Shown: piece after piece, positions 1-5,044 of the stretch
How positions within the stretch are numbered: position 1 is the stretch's first letter
Layout of the letters: each line of letters starts with the position of its first letter
Origin: Bacteroidales bacterium
GTDB taxonomy: Bacteria; Bacteroidota; Bacteroidia; Bacteroidales; JAAUTT01
NCBI GenBank assembly: GCA_012031335.1
Contig: JAAUTT010000434.1
Span: 1 to 5,044 of the forward strand
Direction of reading: 5' to 3'
Length of the DNA: 5,044 bases
Notes under the pieces: generated by a model
The model's input: the letters and a program-made list of their open reading frames with translations, nothing else
Databases searched by the model: none
Told to the model about the DNA's origin: nothing
Translations under genes and position numbers: made by a program

Positions 1-527
1 GCGGCCCAATGGAGCGGTGTGTTCCCGTGTCCATCCGAACGACCGCCAGTCGTCGTTGTAGTATCGCGATTTGTATTCGCAACTGAATGTGAAAAGCCGG
101 CGGTCGAACCGGCTCCACTGAACGAGTTGTTCGTACGCATCCCCAACCGAGCATTGACACCACTGGCAAGACCCGTAAATGGACTAATGGTACGGGCAAT
201 ACGTGGGGGACTAACAGATGAATCACTGGACGAAAACGACAACGAAGTAGCATAGATCGATGACGTTCGTCGAAGACGAGCTTACCGTATGAATAATCAG
301 TGTCACACATACCAACTTTTGTCGTTATCCGTAACGACTTGACCTTCTTGCGATATCATTTCATTTTGAAGAATCGCTGTGCTGCGACAACCACCGAAAG
401 CACAAGAACGAGCCATGGCCCGACGACTTATATCTGGTACAGTCGCATGAAACAGAACATTCCGAGCCGCATCCAATTCGGAGATCGTACCTGCTTCTAC
501 TTGACGACTTAAATCACGGAACAACAT
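1..527 (-). CDS. Partial eukaryotic-type ankyrin-repeat protein gene, two exons
   Basis: Read on the minus strand, exon 1 runs 527 to 313 and exon 2 from 225 to the window edge. They are joined by an 87-bp intron that keeps the frame and skips three stop codons (TGA, TGA, TAA between 305 and about 283). Exon 1 opens with MLFRDLSRQVEAG and encodes about 71 residues that I do not recognise. Exon 2 gives a low-complexity Ser/Thr/Gly-rich linker (SSDSSVSPP near its start, a run of five Thr later), then DGHGNTPLHWAA, the canonical start of an ankyrin repeat, cut at position 1. Ankyrin repeats bind other proteins; the partner and location here are unknown. Base composition, about 49% G+C, differs sharply from the rest of the window. 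The ATG at 527 is the first in the frame; an upstream exon is possible. Alternatively this is a bacterial or symbiont ankyrin gene with frameshifts, which I find less likely because the splice model fits cleanly. Confidence 0.5.
226..312 (-). other. Predicted spliceosomal intron, 87 bp, phase 2
   Basis: On the minus strand the donor reads TTG|GTATGT at 312 and the acceptor reads TTTTCGTCCAG| ending at 226, preceded by a pyrimidine-rich stretch. Splicing joins TG of exon 1 to T of exon 2, giving a Cys codon and leading directly into the frame that ends in the ankyrin repeat. Unspliced, the frame meets stops within 10 bases of the donor. The donor, acceptor and phase are seen in the sequence; splicing itself is inferred. 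A second GTAAGC donor-like site near 286 lies beyond the first in-frame stops and was not used. Confidence 0.45.
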
Positions 528-590
528 CAAAAAACAAACAAACAGACGGCTTTGATCTAAACTCCCTATGAGTTCTATTCTCCTCCGTTC

Positions 591-598
591 ATATTATA
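591..598 (-). promoter_or_regulatory. Possible TATA-like element upstream of the ankyrin gene
   Basis: The minus strand reads TATAATAT about 64 bases before the ATG at 527, in a locally AT-richer stretch (528-600). This spacing would suit a TATA element with a short leader. It is a single short match in AT-rich sequence and could be chance. Confidence 0.15.
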
Positions 599-652
599 CG
601 AACGAGGAAAGCTAGTATTCAACTGTATGGTTTCAGATTTTGGTTTGTCTTC

Positions 653-671
653 GTTTTTGTTTTTGTTTTTT
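653..671. repeat. Short tandem repeat (GTTTTT)x3 at the presumed join
   Basis: Three perfect copies of GTTTTT occupy 653-658, 659-664 and 665-670, with one more T at 671. On the minus strand, inside polA, they read as AAAAAC units encoding alternating Lys-Thr or Lys-Gln depending on frame. Recognisable PolA sequence ends at the repeat, and the base composition rises soon after it. Low-complexity sequence of this kind is a natural place for replication slippage or for false overlap during assembly. Confidence 0.7.
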
Positions 672-2439
672 ATTTCCTGAATCGATACCAAGTTTTTCAA
701 AAAGAATATCTCCGAGCTGCTTTGGTGACTGAATATTAAATTCCGTACCGGCATGCCCGAAAATATCTGTTTCAAGTTTACAAAGATCCTCTCTTAATTG
801 TCCTGCCAGTTCGGCCAATGCATGTTTATCGAGATGAATACCGGAATATTCCATCGTTGCCAAAACATTAACCAATGGCATTTCAAGATTTGAAGATAAT
901 TCCGTCAGATTTTTAGTATTTAACACGTTCCATAAAATATTTTTCAATTGATATGTAACATCAGCATCTTCAGCAGCATACTCCGAAATTTTATCCAGCG
1001 ACACTGTATCCATAGTCCGTTGTTGCTTACCTTTCCTATCAAATCTTCAATAGGAACCGGAGTATACTTCAGATATTTTTCTGAGAGATAAGTCATATTA
1101 TGACGTTGCTCGGGTTCGAGGAGATAATGAGCCAGCATTGTATCAAATATTTCTCCCTTTACTTCAATACCATAATTGCGAAAAACCAAAATGTCAAATT
1201 TGATATTTTGCCCAATTTTTCTGATGTTTTCATCCAAAAGAATTTTACTAAACTCTTCCAGATAAGTCTTCTGTGTTTCGTTGTCTTTAGGGAAAGGAAC
1301 ATAATAAGCTTCCTTTTCTTTCCATGAAAAAGAAATACCAACCAATTCCGCTTCAAAAATGTTAAGAGAGGTAGTTTCTGTATCAAAGCAAATTTCCTTT
1401 TGTTTTAGGATGGATTCAACCAGAAATTTAAGTTCCTCTATGTTATGAACAACTTTATAATTATGGGCGGTATTCTCAATATTGCTGTACATTTTTTCCT
1501 GCTGAACCATATCGGGAGCCACAGGATCAAATAAGGTTGCCTGGAAAGTCTGAGGTTTGTTTACTCTTGCACTAACCCTTTTTTCAAGATTAGAAATATT
1601 TAATCTTTGATAAATGGGTCTGACTTTAGCCATGTCATGTTTTTTAACGATCAGATCAGAACAATTAAAAACATGAGGCACATCAGTGCAGATTGTACAT
1701 AATTTTTTAGCTAGCAATATATTATCTTTATGGGCCGAAATTATTTCAAGAACTTTCCCTTTTAGTTTTTGAAGATTATTAAACAATCCCTCCAAATTTC
1801 CATGCTCCAATAAAAGTTTTGCTGCTGTTTTTCACCAATACCAGGCGCTCCAGGTACATTATCCGACTTATCTCCCATGAGTGCCAGAAATTCAAGAAAT
1901 TGAGCAGGAGTTTCCACGTCAAAATAATTTCTGATATTATCCAAAGAAATAACTTCATTTGAAGAACCAGCTTTCCCCGGTCGTAGTATAAAAATATTCT
2001 TATCAAGCAGTTGTATGTAATCTTTATCAGGAGTAACCATAAAAACCTGAAAATCCTCTTTGGAAGCCATTTTGGCAATAGTACCTATAACATCATCTGC
2101 CTCATAGCCTTCTACTTCGATAATTGGAATATTGTATGCACCCAGCAATTCTTTTATTACCGGAATGGATTTTTTAATTTCCTCCGGTGTCGCATCCCTG
2201 TTAGCCTTATAAAGAGGATAAATATCATTACGGAAAGTCAAACCAGGAGGATCGAAAGCCACAGCCACATGCGTTGGATTTTCTTTTGAAAGAATATCTT
2301 CTATGGTATTCATAAAACCAAAAACGGTAGAGGTATTAAAACCTTCCGCATTAAACATGGGGCTCCGGAGAAAAGCATAATAGGAACGATAAATTAATGC
2401 GTATGCATCAATCAGGTATAAACGGTTAAGATTATTCAT
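666..2439 (-). CDS. polA: DNA polymerase I, polymerase domain truncated, two internal frameshifts
   Basis: PolA fills gaps after excision repair and removes RNA primers. The ATG at 2439 opens a 5'-nuclease domain (residues 1 to about 210) with its acidic residues intact: D11, D63, E113/D115/D116, D138/D140, D190/D193, followed by the helix-hairpin-helix PGAPGIGEK. Frame changes follow at 1828-1832 (T5; one base missing) and at 1030-1034 (CCTTT; one base missing). Numbering the corrected protein, the 3'-5' exonuclease domain has Exo I DTET (D353, E355), Exo II D416 and Exo III Y488/D492, so proofreading looks possible. The polymerase domain begins with PLVNVLATMEYSG but stops near residue 592 at EKLGIDSGNKK; relatives run to about 930 residues, so the rest of the thumb, the palm and the fingers (motifs A, B, C) are absent. 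The loss coincides with the compositional change near 650, so it probably reflects a join, not a natural short form. It follows the ArsR-type gene by 13 bp. Confidence 0.9.
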
Positions 2440-2452
2440 ATTTTTAACTCAA

Positions 2453-2752
2453 TTAGGCGCAGGAACATTTACTAACACATTCAACAATACTGGATAAATT
2501 GTTATGCTTCAGAAAATAATAGGTGTTTTTTCCATCTCTTTTGGAATTAAGAACCCCTTTGTCCTTTAAAATACCTAAATGATGAGAAGCAGTAGCTTGT
2601 TCAATTTTAAGTGCTGTGTGTATTTCAGAAACAGTCAGTTTTTTCCCCTCTTCCAAACAGTTTAATATGGAAATCCTAACCGGATGTGCAATAGCTTTGA
2701 GCATATTAGCTGCAGTTTCTAATTGTTCTGTTGTAAGATCACTGAAATTCAT
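2453..2752 (-). CDS. ArsR-family winged-helix transcriptional repressor with Cys-rich C-terminus
   Basis: An intact 99-residue protein of the usual ArsR/SmtB size. MLKAIAHPVRISILNCL (residues 17-33) is the family's N-terminal signature, and IEQATASHHLGILKDKGVL (50-68) is the DNA-recognition helix leading into the wing (RDGKNTYYFL). Family members are dimeric repressors released from DNA by metal ions or by thiol oxidation. The ELCVCDL metal motif of classic ArsR is absent. Instead there is C32 near the N-terminal signature and a C-terminal cluster, C92, C96 and C98 (CVSKCSCA). Whether these bind metal or act as a thiol switch is inference. The ATG at 2752 gives the family length; upstream ATGs would add sequence with no family resemblance and would cross the promoter. 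The stop lies 13 bp before polA, so the two are probably co-transcribed. No frameshift is seen. Confidence 0.88.
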   Translation of the reverse strand: MNFSDLTTEQLETAANMLKAIAHPVRISILNCLEEGKKLTVSEIHTALKIEQATASHHLGILKDKGVLNSKRDGKNTYYFLKHNNLSSIVECVSKCSCA

Positions 2753-2785
2753 TATAAATCCTATAAAGTGAAATATATTAATAGA

Positions 2786-2793
2786 CAAATATA
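2786..2793 (-). promoter_or_regulatory. Candidate Bacteroidota -7 box (TATATTTG) for the arsR-polA operon
   Basis: The minus strand reads TATATTTG, matching the TAnnTTTG -7 consensus of Bacteroidota primary sigma factor, 33 bases before the ATG at 2752. The best -33-like TTG lies at 2809-2807, only 13 bases upstream, shorter than the usual spacing, so the second half of the promoter is weak. Confidence 0.35.
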
Positions 2794-2884
2794 TAAATAA
2801 TAAGTCCAAGATAAAATTACCGGAATCCATGTAATTATCCAGATGACAAAGAAAATTATTCTGTGAAAATTTGAAAAATTCGAT

Positions 2885-2892
2885 TAGGTTTG
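2885..2892 (+). promoter_or_regulatory. Candidate Bacteroidota -7 box (TAGGTTTG) for the prenyl-synthetase gene
   Basis: TAGGTTTG matches TAnnTTTG exactly and ends 19 bases before the ATG at 2912, implying a very short leader. A TTTG at 2870-2873 lies 11 bases upstream, closer than the usual -33 spacing. No Shine-Dalgarno sequence precedes the ATG (the leader is A/T-rich), as is usual in Bacteroidota. Confidence 0.35.
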
Positions 2893-2911
2893 AATAAAAT
2901 TTAAAAACCTC

Positions 2912-3845
2912 ATGTCGAATATTAATACTGTTCAATCCTCTGTAATAGAGAATTAAAACAATACAATAAGTATTTAAACAAACTCTTAAAAGTAAAACAG
3001 GAATTCTGGATGTATTGGCTAATTATATCCATCACCGAAAAGAAAATATCTTGTACCTATATTAACAGTTTTATCAGCTAAACTATTTGGAGAATTAACA
3101 AATAAAACTTATTCAACCTTAGCCCTAATTGATTACTTATATACAGCAACACTTATTCACCAGGATGTTAAGGAAATTTCGCCCGATAAAAAAAGTTTGT
3201 TCCACATTAAAGAACTTTGGAACAGTAAATTATCAGTATTATTGGGAGACTATTTCCTGGCAAAAGGATTGCTTTTATCTGTTAAAAACAAATCGTACAA
3301 TTTGTTGGATATAGTATCAAATTCTGTTAAACAAATTACTGAATTTTGAATTAGGTATATTACAATTAACCAGAGATTTAAATTTTGATAAAAATATATA
3401 TTTACAAGTAATTGAAGATAAATTTCCAGCGCTTTTTTCAGCTTGTACGATGTCTGGTGCAATATCAGTCAATGCCAATGTCCATCAGATCGAATTAATG
3501 AAAGAATTTGGATTTAATTTTGGATTGGCCTGGCATTTAAAACAGGACATCGAAGCATTACATGATTATAAATCTGAAGTAAAAATAAATTTGCCTTTAC
3601 TTATTTCTTTAGGTCAAGCGACCGAAAGCGAAAAAAAAGAACTGGAAAATAGTGTATCAAAATTATTAAACCGAAATGAGAAAGAAAAAATGTATAAACT
3701 TATTTATAAAAATGGCGGATTAACTGAAACTAAACTTCAGTTGGAAGCTTATAGAACAAAAGCCTTATCTGTATTAAATAAATTAGAGAATTCTGAGAAT
3801 AAAATGTCTTTGATAAATTTTGATAACCTCAAAATTAACTTTTAA
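2912..3845 (+). CDS. Polyprenyl (trans-isoprenyl diphosphate) synthetase homologue with degenerate active-site motifs, frameshifted
   Basis: Family members extend allylic diphosphates with isopentenyl diphosphate, for example to make quinone side chains. Four single-base frame changes break this gene: near 2949-2954, at 2994-2997 (A4) and at 3043-3046 (A4), each one base short, and at 3344-3347 (T4), one base long. Corrected, it reads as 311 residues from the ATG at 2912, near the family's usual 320. Conserved sequence includes VLSAKLFGE, LYTATLIH, LWNSKLSVLLGDYFLAKGLLLSV (about 103-125) and FGLAWHLK. The catalytic motifs are eroded: the first Asp-rich motif is QDVKE (residues 85-89; family DDxxD), followed by KK where RR is usual; the second is QDIEA (212-216); the substrate-binding GKxxRP is EKYLVP; and the loop between the second motif and NLPLL is about ten residues short. 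A non-catalytic partner subunit or a decaying paralogue is plausible. The substitutions cannot come from homopolymer errors. The 3' end overlaps uvrC by 11 bp. Confidence 0.85.
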
Positions 3846-5044
3846 AACTCTCTAAATATTTCACTAAAATTTCTGTTTTTTATTCCCAATAAGTTTAATC
3901 AGTTCTGTTTTCTCAACAGATAGTAAATTCTTGATTGACTTAAATTCCTTTAATAATAATGAGGTAGTTTTTTCCCCTATACCCGGAATGGAATCAAGTT
4001 GAGACTGTATCATGGAAGAACTTCTTTTATTACGGTGAAAAGTTATACCAAATCGATGAGCTTCATCACGAATTTGCTGAACGACTTTTAATGTAACAGA
4101 GGTTTTATCCAGATAAATTGGTAAAGAATCGCCGGGGAAGTAAATTTCTTCGAGTTTTTTGGCAATGCCAATTATGCCCAGTTTACCATAAATTCCAAGT
4201 TTCTGTAAGCTATTCACGGCAGCATGTAATTGCCCCTTTCCCCCATCAATAACAATCAATTGTGGCAAACTACGGCCTTCATCCAAAACCCGTTTATATC
4301 TTCGGTAAATAATTTCTTCCATTGATGAAAAATCATCCGGACCAACTACTGTTTTAATATTGAAGTGACGGTATTCCGATTTAAAGGGTTTCGCATTTTT
4401 AAAAACAACACAGGCAGCAACAGGGTTTGTTCCCTGAATGTTCGAATTGTCAAAGCATTCAATAAATACGGGCAACTCATTTAAATGAAGATCATTCTTA
4501 ATTCGTTCCAAGACCTTATTGTTTGGTTTTTCCTTCTCAAATTCTTCTCTTTTCTTCTTTAAGTTTAACAGATAAAATTTCGCGTTTCTTTCGGATAGTT
4601 CCATTAACTTTTTCTTATCTCCTATTTTTGGAACTGTAAAACTTATGCCGTTTATAGGAAAATCAAGAATAAAAGGAACTAAAATTTCGGGTGAATCACT
4701 TCCAAACCGGGTTTTTAACTCAAGAACGGCATAAGAAAGCAGCTCTTCATTGGACTCATCCAATTTAATATCCAACTCAGCATTATGTGCTAATATTATG
4801 GCTCCATTTACTACTTTTAGATAATTTACTGCAGCAATATTACCTTCCCGGTAAATTGAAAACACATCCAAACTTTTTATGGCTGGGTTTACAATGGTTG
4901 ATTTACTTTGAAATTTTCAAGAATTTCGATTTTTGTTTAATACTATTTGCTTCTTCAAACCTAAACGAATCGGAAAATTGAAGCATCATATGTTGAAGAT
5001 ATTGAGAAACCAATGAAAGATTCCCCCTTTAAAAATCTCCTTTT
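3835..5044 (-). CDS. uvrC: UvrABC excinuclease subunit C, N-terminus beyond window, frameshifted
   Basis: UvrC makes the two incisions flanking a lesion handed over by UvrB in nucleotide excision repair. The window holds roughly the C-terminal two thirds; the GIY-YIG nuclease domain lies past 5044. In order: a UvrB-binding UVR motif (FRFEEANSIKQKIEILENF, about 4970-4915), SKSTIVNP, then a continuous stretch from 4871 with the RNase H-like endonuclease domain, including ECFDNSN (catalytic Asp codon 4451-4449), IVIDGGKGQL and RDEAHRFGITFHR, and a helix-hairpin-helix at LDSIPGIGEKT. Single-base frame changes lie at 5023-5027 (C5), 4930-4934 (T5), 4911-4913 (A3) and 3876-3881 (T6). Uncorrected, the frame ends at 3864 (IGNKKQKF). 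Restoring one base at 3876-3881 gives NKKTEILVKYLESFKS with a stop at 3837-3835, a normal family ending. The apparent start at 4871 is an internal TTG (Leu of SLDVFSI), not a true start. Confidence 0.92.

Larger units (their letters stand above)
2753..2911. promoter_or_regulatory. Divergent promoter region between the arsR-type and prenyl-synthetase genes
   Basis: This 159-bp AT-rich stretch separates two divergent starts (2752 minus, 2912 plus) and has no convincing gene. It contains one TAnnTTTG box for each direction, listed separately. It also holds a direct repeat AAATATAT at 2771-2778 and 2787-2794, 16 bp apart, overlapping the minus-strand box. That is a plausible autoregulatory site for the ArsR-type protein, though such AT-rich words can arise by chance. 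Confidence 0.5.

Noticed and set aside
19..255. Plus-strand open frame of 78 codons
   Set aside because: It lies opposite the Ser/Thr-rich linker and ankyrin exon; the opposite strand gives a recognisable ankyrin repeat, whereas this product resembles nothing I know.
300..512. Plus-strand open frame of 70 codons
   Set aside because: It is antisense to exon 1 of the ankyrin gene, with no recognisable motif and no supporting context.
575..775. Minus-strand open frame of 66 codons across the join
   Set aside because: Its upstream part is an out-of-frame reading of polA; only the short Lys/Asn-rich stretch spans the join, so it is not a separate gene.
666..2439. polA as a natural split gene or programmed frameshift system
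   Set aside because: The breaks fall in ordinary short homopolymers without slippery-site or stem-loop context, and similar breaks occur in the neighbouring genes.
2753..2935. N-terminal extension of the ArsR-type protein to 160 residues
   Set aside because: The extra residues do not resemble the family, cross the divergent promoter region and overlap the prenyl-synthetase start; the ATG at 2752 gives the normal length.
3129..3314. Plus-strand open frame of 61 codons
   Set aside because: It is an out-of-frame shadow of the prenyl-synthetase gene; the family sequence lies in another frame here.
3450..3845. Separate small gene starting at an ATG at 3450
   Set aside because: It is the C-terminal part of the prenyl-synthetase homologue. 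The Met is internal (ACTMSGAIS) and the upstream frames continue the same protein.
1..5044. CRISPR array, tRNA, rRNA, transposase, toxin-antitoxin or defence island
   Set aside because: I found no regularly spaced repeats, cloverleaf or rRNA-like sequence, transposase motif or defence-gene signature on either strand.

Overview
The window looks like two unlike pieces of DNA joined near positions 640-680. The larger right-hand piece (about 666-5044) is AT-rich, roughly one third G+C where I counted. It carries genes resembling those of Bacteroidota: DNA polymerase I, a small ArsR-type repressor, a polyprenyl-synthetase homologue and UvrC. Starts have A/T-rich leaders without clear Shine-Dalgarno sequences, and the divergent intergenic region holds two TAnnTTTG elements, the -7 box of Bacteroidota promoters. 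The left-hand piece (1 to about 650) is close to 49% G+C over 1-540. It is best read as the start of a eukaryotic gene on the minus strand with an 87-bp GT-AG intron, a Ser/Thr-rich linker and an ankyrin repeat cut by the window edge. A microbial eukaryote is a guess; I cannot name it.

Layout: 1-527 (minus), partial two-exon ankyrin gene; about 528-652, its AT-richer upstream region; 653-671, a GTTTTT tandem repeat at or beside the join; 666-2439 (minus), polA with both exonuclease domains but without most of the polymerase domain; 2453-2752 (minus), ArsR-family repressor, 13 bp ahead of polA and probably in one operon with it; 2753-2911, divergent promoter region; 2912-3845 (plus), polyprenyl-synthetase homologue with degenerate Asp-rich motifs; 3835-5044 (minus), uvrC lacking its N-terminus beyond the window, convergent with and overlapping the prenyl-synthetase gene by 11 bp.

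The three longer bacterial genes are broken by about eleven single-base frame changes, nearly all in short homopolymers, while the proteins on either side of each break stay conserved. This suggests uncorrected read errors more than gene decay. After mental correction the prenyl-synthetase reads as 311 residues, and uvrC gains a normal C-terminus.

PolA and UvrC both serve DNA repair: UvrC makes the incisions in nucleotide excision repair and PolA fills the gap. The prenyl-synthetase relative belongs to isoprenoid-chain metabolism but looks catalytically impaired. The most likely explanation of the whole is a chimeric or contaminated contig (bacterial associate plus eukaryote); a genuine insertion is the less likely alternative. 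I found no CRISPR array, tRNA, rRNA, transposase or new defence-like system.
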